Shown here in pieces: positions 17,071-25,037 of a stretch of DNA of 64,000 nt. Source of the DNA: Zobellella maritima. GTDB lineage: Bacteria > Pseudomonadota > Gammaproteobacteria > Enterobacterales > Aeromonadaceae. The translations under genes and the position numbers were made by a program. Under the pieces are notes generated by a model. It was not told the origin of the DNA, made no database searches, and saw only the letters and a program-made list of their open reading frames with translations. Location: NCBI RefSeq assembly GCF_003075035.1, contig NZ_QCZE01000002.1, positions 310,001 through 374,000 on the forward strand. Direction: 5' to 3'. The stretch's first letter is position 1. Each line of letters begins with the position of its first letter.

Positions 17071-18575
17071 GGCGCTTCTCCAATCATGAACAGATCGTGA
17101 TTGTCGGCGTAATAGGACGCCGCATAATCCAGTTCCCCCTGGCTGTCGGCGTAGAGGGTAAACAGTGGCTGGCCCCGGGCCAGCGCCTGACCCAGCTTGG
17201 CGTGCAGGCGCAAGCCGGCGGCCGGGGAAATGGGCGCGCCGGCCAGTTTGGCCAGCCGGGCCAGGCGGCGGTTGTCCATGGCCAGCAGGGTGCCGCTGTG
17301 CCTGGCGCCCAGTTCCAGCTGGCAGGCTGCCTGGGGGATCTGCTTCAGCCCGCCCTGGGCGTCGCAAATCCGCTTGAACTGCTGCCAGGCCTGGCCGGAG
17401 GCGAGGATATTCCTGGCCCGGGTGTCGGCGGCCTCCAGCGTCTCCTGGCCCGCCAGGCTCAGCAGGTTGGCGGCGATAAAGATCGACCGTTCGTACAGAT
17501 CGACGGGCGCCTGCGTTTCATTGTGGAGTACGGCCAGGATGTCTTGTGCTTCCTGCGCCGGACCTATGCCATAGCCGATGGCCTGTTCGCCATTGGTGAT
17601 CAGGCAGCGCATCTCCAGCCCCAGGGCCAGGCCCACAGTGTCAAACAGGGTGGCGAGGTGTCTGGCCTCCCGTTGATTGCGGACCTTGGCGGTGGGACCC
17701 ACGGGAATATCGATCAGCACATGGGTGGAGCCGGCGGCCAGCTTCTTGGACAATACCGAGGCGACCAGCTGGCCGATGCCGTCGATGTCCAGGGCATGCT
17801 CGATGCGGATCAACATGTCGTCGGCGGGGCTGAGGTTGACGGCGCCACCCCAGGCCAGGCAGCCATTGACCTGGCGAACCGTGTCCTGAATTTGTGACAG
17901 GCTGAGGCGAACCCTGGTCAGCACTTCCATGGTATCGGCGGTGCCGGAAGGGGAGGTGATGGCCCGGGAAGAGGTTTTCGGCATGATCAGGCCGGCGGCG
18001 CTGGCGATAGCCACCACTATCGGGGTGGTGCGGTTGCCGGGCACGCCGCCGATACAGTGTTTGTCGACCAGTTTCGTTTGCCCGGGCCAGCGCAGTCGCT
18101 TGCCGCTGGCCACCATGGCTTCGGTCAGGGCGATGATTTCCTGGGTATTGAGGCTGTCGACTCCGGCGGTGATAAAGCTGGCAATCTGCATATCCGAGTA
18201 ACGGTGGGCGGCGATGTCCGCCACTATGTCGTGGATCTCCCTGGATGACAGGGTATGGCCGTAGATTTTCTTGCGCACCGCACTCATGGAATGGAGCACG
18301 GGGGCATGGCTGACCCGGACCCGCTCACCCCCCTTGAGGGCCATGCGTTGCCAGGCAATGTGGGAAAAACCGATATGTTCGGGGGGCAGCACGCTCTCGG
18401 TGACCACGTTGAGGGTAGCGATAATGGTGCAGTCCCCCAGGCCGACCTGGATGCGGGTGTTGGCGTTGAAGCCCTCGGCGCGACACACCTCGCAGTCGGC
18501 GCGCATAAACACCACCGGCTCCTGGTGGGTGTCTATGCCCATTGCTATCGCGGTTAACGAGTGAACATCGGACAT
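17067..18575 (-). CDS. Archaeal-type thymidine/AMP phosphorylase family protein
   Basis: 502 residues, longer than classical bacterial DeoA. The N-terminal about 85 residues form the additional domain typical of the archaeal AMP phosphorylase branch. The central region has SSREIHDIVADIAAHRYSD, TKLVDKHCIGGVPGNRTTP and SSRAITSPSGTADTMEVL, the phosphate- and nucleoside-binding core. Enzymes of this branch phosphorolyse AMP (and CMP, UMP) to base and ribose 1,5-bisphosphate; some bacterial members are annotated only as thymidine phosphorylase. The ATG at 18575 is preceded by AGGG at 8 nt. It overlaps the PRPP-synthetase-like gene by 4 bp. Substrate (nucleoside or nucleotide) cannot be decided from sequence. 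Confidence 0.85.
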   Translation of the reverse strand: MSDVHSLTAIAMGIDTHQEPVVFMRADCEVCRAEGFNANTRIQVGLGDCTIIATLNVVTESVLPPEHIGFSHIAWQRMALKGGERVRVSHAPVLHSMSAVRKKIYGHTLSSREIHDIVADIAAHRYSDMQIASFITAGVDSLNTQEIIALTEAMVASGKRLRWPGQTKLVDKHCIGGVPGNRTTPIVVAIASAAGLIMPKTSSRAITSPSGTADTMEVLTRVRLSLSQIQDTVRQVNGCLAWGGAVNLSPADDMLIRIEHALDIDGIGQLVASVLSKKLAAGSTHVLIDIPVGPTAKVRNQREARHLATLFDTVGLALGLEMRCLITNGEQAIGYGIGPAQEAQDILAVLHNETQAPVDLYERSIFIAANLLSLAGQETLEAADTRARNILASGQAWQQFKRICDAQGGLKQIPQAACQLELGARHSGTLLAMDNRRLARLAKLAGAPISPAAGLRLHAKLGQALARGQPLFTLYADSQGELDYAASYYADNHDLFMIGEAP

Positions 18576-18721
18576 GGCAAAGACCCTGTGCAAGGCGGGA
18601 TATCTCCCCGGTCCTTAAAGCCTAGGGGGTGTACCGTCACCCTGCATGTTTCTCGGCCGACAATAGCAGGCCATTTATCCGGCGCCGGGAGGGCCGGACA
18701 AGCGTCGGCCCGGCAGGCATG

Positions 18722-19888
18722 TCAGTCGAGGATAATATGGGGCAGGTAGCGGGACATGTCCTGGGTGATCAGTCCTGTGTCTTCGCGGATGGCGATGCCG
18801 GCGGGCTGGTCGTCCACCAGCCAGCTGCCGATCAGAGCATGGTAGTCGCCGAATTTGGGCAGCGGGTGGTAGGCCTGCACAATATAGCCCTCCTCGCCAT
18901 AGGGACCGTCCACCTCGGCTACCAGCTCACCGTTGCGCACCACACTGATGTTGGCGCCTTCGCGGGAAAACAGCGGCTTGCGCACATACTCCCGTAGCTC
19001 GCTTTGTTTGGGATCATCGCCGAAATAGGCAGGCAGCAGGTTGGGATGCTCGGGAAACCGTTGCCACAACAGCGGCAGCAGCGCCTTGTTGGACAGTACC
19101 GACTTCCACAGCGGCTCCAGCCAATCCACTCGACTGGACTCCAGGCGGGTGGCATATTCTTCCTGGAACATAAATTCCCAGGGGTAGAGCTTGAACAGCC
19201 AGTCGATGGTGTGGTGAGCCGTGTCGGTCAGCCAGCCCCCTTCTCCCAGACCGATGTCTTCGATGTGCACGAAGGCGGTGTCCAGCCCGGCTTCCCGGGC
19301 GCAGTCTTCCAGGTATTGCACCGTGCCCCTGTCCTCGATCGTGTCCCGGCAGCAGGCAAAATGCAGCCGCTTTCCCGGACGGCTGGCCGCCAGTGCGGCA
19401 AAGCGGGCCACCAGTCGTTCCTGCAGGATATTGAACTGATCCGCATCCCGACGCAGTTGTCCTGCATCGACATTATCTTCCAGCCACAGCCATTGCCAGA
19501 AGGCGGTTTCGAACAGGCTGGTGGGGGTGTCGGCGTTGTTCTCGTAGAGCTTGGCTGGGCCCCGGCCGGTATAGGCAAGATCCAGCCGGGAATAGAGGCT
19601 GGGATCCCGTCGCTGCCAGGAATCCAGCACCCCCTGCCACCGGGCTTCGGGGATGCTGAACCGCCTGAGCCAGCGTTCGTCGCGCACCACCTGATCCACC
19701 ACTTCCAGGCACATCTGGTGCAGTTCGGCGGTGGGGTCTTCGATATCCCGTTCGATCTGCGCCAGGGTGAAGCGGTAGTAGGCGGTTTCGTCCCAGTAGG
19801 GTTCGCCATACATGGTATGAAAGCCGAATCCCAGCTGCTCGGCCTGGGTACGCCAGTGTGGACGCTCCCGATGACTGACCCTCAGCAT
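18722..19888 (-). CDS. yjfC: Glutathionylspermidine synthase-like ATP-grasp protein (YjfC)
   Basis: 388 residues. The ATP-grasp part of the GspS family is seen in [48 protein letters not shown] and [15 protein letters not shown]. The amidase half of E. coli Gsp is absent, as in E. coli YjfC and YgiC. Its true reaction is not known; ligation of a peptide-like substrate to an amine is the family chemistry. The gene is the last of the yjfI-J-K-L-M-C operon: its ATG shares one base with the TGA of the DUF1190 gene (TGATG), which shows translational coupling and fixes the start. Confidence 0.87.
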   Translation of the reverse strand: MLRVSHRERPHWRTQAEQLGFGFHTMYGEPYWDETAYYRFTLAQIERDIEDPTAELHQMCLEVVDQVVRDERWLRRFSIPEARWQGVLDSWQRRDPSLYSRLDLAYTGRGPAKLYENNADTPTSLFETAFWQWLWLEDNVDAGQLRRDADQFNILQERLVARFAALAASRPGKRLHFACCRDTIEDRGTVQYLEDCAREAGLDTAFVHIEDIGLGEGGWLTDTAHHTIDWLFKLYPWEFMFQEEYATRLESSRVDWLEPLWKSVLSNKALLPLLWQRFPEHPNLLPAYFGDDPKQSELREYVRKPLFSREGANISVVRNGELVAEVDGPYGEEGYIVQAYHPLPKFGDYHALIGSWLVDDQPAGIAIREDTGLITQDMSRYLPHIILD

Positions 19889-20505
19889 CAGCCGCCCCAG
19901 CTGCGGGAACTGGAACGGCTGCTCTTGCTGCTGCTCCAGCTGCTTTTGGCCTGGGCGCTGGAGCCGAAGCCGCCGCGGGAGATGGTGCGGGTGACCTTGG
20001 GTTTGGGGGCCAGCGCCTCCTTGCTCACCGGCATCCGCTTGCCATAGCTGGCCTTGCCCAGCCGGTAGCCGTTGGCGGTGCTCCAGTGGCCGTAGTAGGG
20101 CGAGTAGGGGTTGCGGGAGGTATAGACGGGGGTGTGGATATAGCGATTTTGATCGAGCATGCGCCCGAACATGAAGCCGGCCATCGCCGGCATAAACCAA
20201 CTGTTGCCCTGGTATTGATAGGGTACACAGCTGCCGCCGCCGAAGTCGGCCTCGCAGTCCTGTCGCTGGTTATATTTGGGGCCGGTTTCCGCGGCCTCCG
20301 CCAATGCCTGCTGATAGGCGACCTGGCATTGCTCGGCCAGGGACGGGTTGTCGTTGCGGCAATCATCCGGCGACCGATAGACCTGCACTTCAGGATCCTT
20401 TTGGCCACAGGCGCTGAGCAGCACGGAACCGGCGATGGCGGCGCCCACCGGCTTGCCGATGCGATCCGCCATGCGAGTCAGCAGCTGGCGTTTGGAACGT
20501 TTCAT
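19888..20505 (-). CDS. yjfM: DUF1190 family lipoprotein-like protein (YjfM)
   Basis: 205 residues. The N-terminus [20 protein letters not shown] followed by [14 protein letters not shown] resembles a lipobox (LSAC), so it may be a lipoprotein. The middle carries cysteine-containing blocks [29 protein letters not shown] typical of DUF1190 (YgiB/YjfM), and the C-terminus is a low-complexity Ser/Lys/Arg tail ([15 protein letters not shown]). Function unknown. In E. coli and here it lies between a DUF350 membrane protein and a GspS-like ATP-grasp gene. The ATG at 20505 sits 10 bp after the DUF350 stop. Confidence 0.87.
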   Translation of the reverse strand: MKRSKRQLLTRMADRIGKPVGAAIAGSVLLSACGQKDPEVQVYRSPDDCRNDNPSLAEQCQVAYQQALAEAAETGPKYNQRQDCEADFGGGSCVPYQYQGNSWFMPAMAGFMFGRMLDQNRYIHTPVYTSRNPYSPYYGHWSTANGYRLGKASYGKRMPVSKEALAPKPKVTRTISRGGFGSSAQAKSSWSSSKSSRSSSRSWGG

Positions 20506-20515
20506 ATCGGCCCCC

Positions 20516-20932
20516 TCAGTAGGTGATGCAGGCGGCGTTGAGCAGCCCGACGGCGACCGACAGGCCACCGACCACGGCGCCGGCCGAGACCTGGCCCTCG
20601 TTGATGCGTTCGGCGATCCTGGGCAGGAACAGCAGCCGGACGATGGCAAAGGCCAGCAGTTGGGCGATGAGCGCTATGATGCCCCAGACCGCGAAGTCCA
20701 GCAGCGAGATCGAGTTGGCCGCGGCGCTGGCGACCGCCAGCGAGAAGCCGACAAAGGCGCCGATCAGGGCGATGGCCGCCGCCAGGTTCTGGTCTTCCTT
20801 GATAAGTTTCCATTCGTCATAGGGGGTGACGAACACGTACAGCCACTTGAACAGCAGCAGCATCAGGATCGACAGGGAAAAGTACAACAAGAAGGGCCCC
20901 AGGCCCGAGAGAGAACTGATTAAGGCTTCCAT
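20516..20932 (-). CDS. yjfL: DUF350 inner-membrane protein (YjfL)
   Basis: 138 residues with four hydrophobic stretches: LLYFSLSILMLLLFKWLYVFV, LAAAIALIGAFVGFSLAVA (roughly), the WGIIALIAQLLAFAIVRLLF segment and GAVVGGLSVAVGLLNAA. This is the DUF350 (UPF0719) architecture of YjfL. Role unknown; its constant company with PspA-like and GspS-like genes suggests an envelope-stress or membrane-maintenance complex. It is separated from the upstream DUF2491 gene by about 240 bp that hold a dispersed repeat, so it may depend on read-through or its own promoter. Confidence 0.88.
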   Translation of the reverse strand: MEALISSLSGLGPFLLYFSLSILMLLLFKWLYVFVTPYDEWKLIKEDQNLAAAIALIGAFVGFSLAVASAAANSISLLDFAVWGIIALIAQLLAFAIVRLLFLPRIAERINEGQVSAGAVVGGLSVAVGLLNAACITY

Positions 20933-20994
20933 AGGTTTCCTTACGCCAGGCGCTGATAGTCATTGTAATAAAGCCAGATTGAGCGTTGGTGCGC

Positions 20995-21145
20995 CAGCAG
21001 TCAGAAGCGAACGCAGACACGCCGTAAACCCATCCTTGGGGGCTCCGCCACGCGACCGACCGCCATGGATGGCGGGAATGCCGGAACAGCAGGAGCATTT
21101 TCCGGCCCTGGCGTGGAGGGTCTGCTTGTCGGCTTCTGACTGCTG
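20995..21145. repeat. Dispersed structured intergenic repeat, copy A
   Basis: About 151 bp, ends are a perfect 14-bp inverted repeat (CAGCAGTCAGAAGC / GCTTCTGACTGCTG), inside which lies a second inverted pair (GCAGAC 21013-21018 / GTCTGC 21120-21125). The core contains CGCCGTAAACCCATCC, TTGGGGGCTCCGCC and CGGCCCTGGCGTGGAGGG. It is nearly identical over its core to copy B in reverse orientation. It splits the yjf operon between yjfK and yjfL. Confidence 0.85.
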
Positions 21146-21175
21146 TCTGACTCAGTGGTATATTTATACCGCTAA

Positions 21176-21817
21176 CTAGCTGATAAATTTAAAATCGGTG
21201 GGGGTCAAATCGATCCCCGTGCTGATGATCAGGCTGCGTTCGGCCTGCTGCTGGTGGATTTTTTCTTCCGCCGCCACCATCAGTACTTCCACCGCGTCTC
21301 CGGCCAGGGGCCGATCGTAGATCATCACAAATTGGTCCGTTTCGCTGCAACTGCCGTCCTTGAGCCAGGTGGTTTCGGTCATGGCCACCGGCCGGGTGTT
21401 GTCCCAGGCCTTGGTAAAGCGCTGGCCGTTCAGTGTCCAGTCGGGCTGCACCAGCTCGCGGTCGAGCAGCGCCTCCCAGGCCGGGTCATCGTCTATCGGG
21501 CGGGTCTGGTAAAAATACCAGAGCTTGACCTCGGCCACGCAGTCATCCGTGGTGCCGCCATCGAGCAGCACCTGGATAAAGCCGTCGTCATCGGTATAGA
21601 AGCGCAACAGCTGATGGCTTTCATCGAGGATCACCCGGCCCACGGCCTGGATCAGCTGGGTACCGGCCGCCCCCTCGAAGGTCACCTGGCCCTCGAGCAA
21701 CGACAGCTTGAGCGGATCCAGCTCGACGCCGCCCCCCAGGCGCAGACCCAGCACTTCGGGGGGCGGTTCGCCCCGGGGTTCATCGGCAGCCAGTTTTTTC
21801 TTCAGCCAGTCGAACAT
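21176..21817 (-). CDS. yjfK: DUF2491 family protein (YjfK)
   Basis: 213 residues, soluble, acidic. It begins MFDWLKKKLAADEPRGEPP and contains PEVLGLRLGGGVELDPLKL, DESHQLLRFYTDDDGFIQ and FYQTRPIDDDPAWEALLDRE, the conserved blocks of DUF2491. Function unknown. It lies one base after the stop of the PspA-like gene and shares its transcript, as in the E. coli yjf operon. Confidence 0.86.
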   Translation of the reverse strand: MFDWLKKKLAADEPRGEPPPEVLGLRLGGGVELDPLKLSLLEGQVTFEGAAGTQLIQAVGRVILDESHQLLRFYTDDDGFIQVLLDGGTTDDCVAEVKLWYFYQTRPIDDDPAWEALLDRELVQPDWTLNGQRFTKAWDNTRPVAMTETTWLKDGSCSETDQFVMIYDRPLAGDAVEVLMVAAEEKIHQQQAERSLIISTGIDLTPTDFKFIS

Positions 21818-21818
21818 G

Positions 21819-22505
21819 CTAGTTGCCCAGGATCCGCGTCAGTTCGTCTTCGGCGCCCGCAGACCGGCTGCCGGTAATGCCGGCGGATTCGAGTTTCCGG
21901 GCCAGGGCGTCGCCGCTCTCGGTGGCGGCCCGCTCGGCGGCCACATCCAGCTCGGCCTGGCGCTGAACCTGCTTCTGCTTGATGCGATCCAGTGACTCCA
22001 CCGCCGTCTTCATCTTGGTGTTGGCGCCGCTGTGGCGGGAAGATACCGCCGCCTGGGCCTTCTGCACGCTTTCGGTGGCCTTGACCACATCCAGTTGTTG
22101 CTCCAGCTGGCGCAGCCGTTCCTTGGCGGTACCTATGTTGTTCTTCAGGCCCTGCTCCGAGGCGGCAAACTGCTCCAGGTAGGCCTGTTCGCCCTGCTGT
22201 TCGTTTTTCAGCTCGGCCACCCGCTGGGCGCATTCCAGGGCCAGCTCCCGGTTTTCCTTGGCCATGGCGGCCCGGGCGTGGGCTTCGTATTCCTTGATGC
22301 TGGCGCCGATGGCATCCACCTTCTGCTGGGCCAGCTTGCGTTTGGCCATGATGCCGGTCAGGGCCTCATCGGAACGGCGCAGTTCCTCCCTGGCCTCGCG
22401 AATTTCCTGCTCCAGGATACGCAGGGCCTGGCTATCGGCCACGGCTTCGGCGGCTTCGGTGGCGCCGCCCTTGATGGCGGTGACCAGTTTTTTCCACACG
22501 CTCAT
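21819..22505 (-). CDS. yjfJ: PspA/IM30 family protein (YjfJ)
   Basis: 228 residues, almost wholly alpha-helical coiled coil, beginning MSVWKKLVTAIKGGATEAAEA. Heptad-rich segments such as AKRKLAQQKVDAIGASIKEY, ECAQRVAELKNEQQGEQAYL and NIGTAKERLRQLEQQLDVVK are typical of PspA/ESCRT-III-like proteins that polymerise on damaged inner membrane. The usual N-terminal amphipathic helix of PspA is changed, as in other YjfJ proteins. Its ATG overlaps the stop of the DUF2170 gene by 4 bp. Confidence 0.9.
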   Translation of the reverse strand: MSVWKKLVTAIKGGATEAAEAVADSQALRILEQEIREAREELRRSDEALTGIMAKRKLAQQKVDAIGASIKEYEAHARAAMAKENRELALECAQRVAELKNEQQGEQAYLEQFAASEQGLKNNIGTAKERLRQLEQQLDVVKATESVQKAQAAVSSRHSGANTKMKTAVESLDRIKQKQVQRQAELDVAAERAATESGDALARKLESAGITGSRSAGAEDELTRILGN

Positions 22506-22903
22506 AATTCCACTCCTTGCAGATAGTCCTGGTACAGATCGAGAAAGGTCTCGGTGTTGCGGAACAGGGTTTCAACCTCGATGCGCACGCTGGCGTCCTT
22601 GGAGCCGGAGGCCAACGAACCGAAGGCGATGTAATAGCTTTCGCCGTTGATGTCGCTGATGCCGACCGTGGTCAGCGGCAGCAGCTGGTGGGTGCGCAGT
22701 ATGGCGTCGTTTAACGCGGCCGTGTCGGCCACCTGTGAGGCGGGAAACAGCAGGGTTTCTGCGATGATCTGCTCACCGGCCACTGCCAGGTAGGCTTCCA
22801 GGCCGTCGGCGTTGGTGATCAACAGGGAGTCGTTCTCGAGCTCGCACTGCCAGCCTTCCCGGGCGGAAAGCAGGTGGTGGAGCTGTTCTAGGGTCCAGGA
22901 CAT
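22502..22903 (-). CDS. yjfI: DUF2170 family protein (YjfI), first gene of the yjf operon
   Basis: 133 residues. MSWTLEQLHHLLSAREGW, ANDS-like LENDSLLITNADGL, ILRTHQLLPLTTVGI and YYIAFGSLASGSKDASV are the DUF2170 blocks. Function unknown. It leads the operon yjfI-J-K-L-M-C and overlaps yjfJ by 4 bp. A sigma-E-like promoter lies 32-59 bp upstream. Confidence 0.87.
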   Translation of the reverse strand: MSWTLEQLHHLLSAREGWQCELENDSLLITNADGLEAYLAVAGEQIIAETLLFPASQVADTAALNDAILRTHQLLPLTTVGISDINGESYYIAFGSLASGSKDASVRIEVETLFRNTETFLDLYQDYLQGVEL

Positions 22904-22934
22904 ATCGATACTCCGGTGTTGGATAGAGGATAGC

Positions 22935-22962
22935 TAAGACAAGATAGAACAGAGTCGGTTCC
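22935..22962 (-). promoter_or_regulatory. Sigma-E-like promoter before the yjf operon
   Basis: On the minus strand GGAACCG is followed after exactly 15 nt by GTCTTA, close to the RpoE consensus GGAACTT-N15-GTCTAA. It ends 32 bp before the yjfI start. An extracytoplasmic-stress promoter fits a PspA-family operon. Assignment is by eye only. Confidence 0.45.
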
Positions 22963-23038
22963 AAAAGCCACCTTCATCATGCCGACGTGATCACAGGATC
23001 GGCCGTTTACCGGCTGTTGCCTGTGCCGTGCGACCCGC

Positions 23039-24133
23039 TTATGCCCCTCCGGGAGGCACGGCCTGCGACGCCAATGTCTTGGCCAGTTGCAGCAGTTCGT
23101 CGGCCTGCTCCAGTTCTTCGATAAAGCGCCGGGGAATACCCGCCAGGCCCACCTGGGCGCCGACCAGGGTGCCGGTGAGGATGGCGCGCGCCTGGTTTTG
23201 TCCGCCGCCATTCACCGCATGGAGCACGGCGGTTTCGAAGTCGTTCCGGAAGCGGGCAGCCAGGTAGTAGGCGGCCGGCAGTTGATGATAGATGGCGCAG
23301 GGCATACCGTACACCAGGGACACCTTCCAGGCCGGCTCGATACGAATGTCGGGATCCGCGGCGGCGGCGGCCATAAAAGAGGGTGTGAGCAGGGCATCGG
23401 GCGAGGCGAAGTGGCCGACGCGGGGCGGTTCGGGGTCACCCGGGGCTGGTGGTTGCAGCCGGTGGCCGGTCACCGAGTGAAAGGGCAGCTCGCCGCTTTT
23501 GACCAGCCCCATCAGCTTGCCCGACAACCCGGTATCCAGGCGGTGCCCCTGCACCAGCAGCCCGGTGACCGCGCCAAACGCCACCGTCATCGAGGTCACT
23601 GTTTCATCAATCTGGGTCAGCACCGTATTGGCGGCCACGGCATCGGCCAGCCGGGCCGGTTGCAGGGCATAGCGCACGGCAATGGCCAGGGTGCGCTCTA
23701 TGGCCTCGGTGGTGTCGGCATGGCCGCCAATCTGCCCCCAGGGCAGTCCCAGTTGCACCCGTTTGTGCCAGGCGTCGCGGATCGACTGGCTGGTATAGCC
23801 GCCCGGGCCCGTGAAGGGCGTGCCGTCGAGCAGTGGGAACAGCTGTTCATCCAGGCGCCGGCAGAAGTCCGCCTCCCGGTAGCCGTTGCCCTCCACCAGG
23901 GAGTTGAGCAGCAGTTCGAGGATGATCCCCGCCTGGGAAGGTTGCCCGGCCTTAAGGCCATCGTGATAGCGCCCGGGCCTGGGATCCCTGTAGCCGTCGA
24001 TCCAGTCACCATAGTCCCGGCGCAATTCGGCCAGATCGTAATACCAGTGGGGTCCCAGGCCCAGGGCGTCACCGATAAAGGCGCCCATGATGGCGCCGGC
24101 GGCGCGATCCCGGATACACGAGGGGTTTTGCAT
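23039..24133 (-). CDS. ADP-ribosylglycohydrolase family protein
   Basis: 364 residues, all-alpha DraG-like. It shows RAAGAIMGAFIGDALGLGPH near the start (the GD of the metal site), SQAGIILELLLNSLVEGNGY, GHADTTEAIERTLAIAV and, near the C-terminus, AVLHAVNGGGQNQARAILTG, where the second metal/substrate loop is expected. The family removes ADP-ribose from arginine, serine or small molecules with two Mg/Mn ions. The first segment GDALG is intact; the late loop reads NGGGQNQAR rather than the usual GGDTDT, so metal binding and activity are uncertain. It precedes the yjf operon on the same strand. Confidence 0.83.
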   Translation of the reverse strand: MQNPSCIRDRAAGAIMGAFIGDALGLGPHWYYDLAELRRDYGDWIDGYRDPRPGRYHDGLKAGQPSQAGIILELLLNSLVEGNGYREADFCRRLDEQLFPLLDGTPFTGPGGYTSQSIRDAWHKRVQLGLPWGQIGGHADTTEAIERTLAIAVRYALQPARLADAVAANTVLTQIDETVTSMTVAFGAVTGLLVQGHRLDTGLSGKLMGLVKSGELPFHSVTGHRLQPPAPGDPEPPRVGHFASPDALLTPSFMAAAAADPDIRIEPAWKVSLVYGMPCAIYHQLPAAYYLAARFRNDFETAVLHAVNGGGQNQARAILTGTLVGAQVGLAGIPRRFIEELEQADELLQLAKTLASQAVPPGGA

Positions 24134-24290
24134 GGCTCACTCCCTGGTTGAACAACCTTCTGTGACCTGATTTTAGGATCCGGGAGCGTGCTTCACATCA
24201 TGGCCCGCCATTGCCGAAAGCGGGAGCAAGGCAGGCGCCGGCAACGGTGCTAAGCTGAAGTTCAAACGTTGGCTATCAGGACATGCCATC

Positions 24291-25037
24291 ATGCTTCGCC
24301 CCCAGTTCGCCCCCCGTCAGCTTGCCCACCAGCATCTTCGCCTGGAGGAGGAATTGGGGGTGCTGTGCTGGAACACCCAGAAGCTGACCCTGGACGGGGA
24401 TTTCCGACGCTGCCTGACCCGGCTGATGGGGCAGTTTCCGACTGCGTTGTTGCTGCTGCAGGAAGCCAAGCTGACGGTGGACAGGCGTCTGCATCTGGAG
24501 GGCTGGTCCTATGCGGTATCCCCCAACATTCAGACCCATTCGCATCTTTTTGGGGTGCTCACCGCCGCCCGCTGCGCCTTCGATGAAGTGGCGGCCCTGC
24601 TCAGCCACACCCGAGAGCTGAACTTTGCCACCCACAAGAGCCTGATCCTGACCCGCCACCCCCTGGCGGACCAGCGGCAGCTGCTGGTGGCGAACATCCA
24701 TGCCATCAACTTTGTACGTCACGGGCTCTTCTATAACGAGATAGCAGCCCTGAAACGGGAGTTGTTCCAGCACAGGGGGCCGCTGATCGTGGCCGGAGAT
24801 TTCAATGTCTGGAACAAGAAACGGCGCCGTTACCTCAGCGACTTCTGCTGGGAGGTGGGACTGACCCAGGCGGTGATGGAAGATCCCCACCATATCAAGA
24901 GCCTCTTCCGCCAGCCCCTGGATTTTATCTTCTATCGGGATATGACCCTGCGCTCGGCCATTGCCATCGACACCGACGTGGTGTCGGACCATAATCCCAT
25001 CTATGCCCGCTTCTCCCTTGCGGAAAAGCCGGGTTGA
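24291..25037 (+). CDS. Endonuclease/exonuclease/phosphatase (EEP) family protein
   Basis: 248 residues. The EEP fold motifs are in order: VLCWNTQKL, LLLLQEAKL (catalytic Glu), VANIHAINF, IVAGDFNVWN (catalytic Asp/Asn), QPLDFIFYRD and VVSDHNPIYARF (catalytic Asp-His). The set of metal and acid/base residues is complete, so it should be active on a phosphodiester. No signal peptide is seen, so it is cytosolic. The fold alone does not tell DNA, RNA, lipid or sugar phosphate. It stands alone, converging without gap on a glycosyltransferase gene. Confidence 0.85.
   Translation: MLRPQFAPRQLAHQHLRLEEELGVLCWNTQKLTLDGDFRRCLTRLMGQFPTALLLLQEAKLTVDRRLHLEGWSYAVSPNIQTHSHLFGVLTAARCAFDEVAALLSHTRELNFATHKSLILTRHPLADQRQLLVANIHAINFVRHGLFYNEIAALKRELFQHRGPLIVAGDFNVWNKKRRRYLSDFCWEVGLTQAVMEDPHHIKSLFRQPLDFIFYRDMTLRSAIAIDTDVVSDHNPIYARFSLAEKPG

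Noticed and set aside
17165-17897. Open frames opposite the phosphorylase gene
   Set aside because: Low-complexity, Ala/Arg/Gly-rich translation without ribosome sites.
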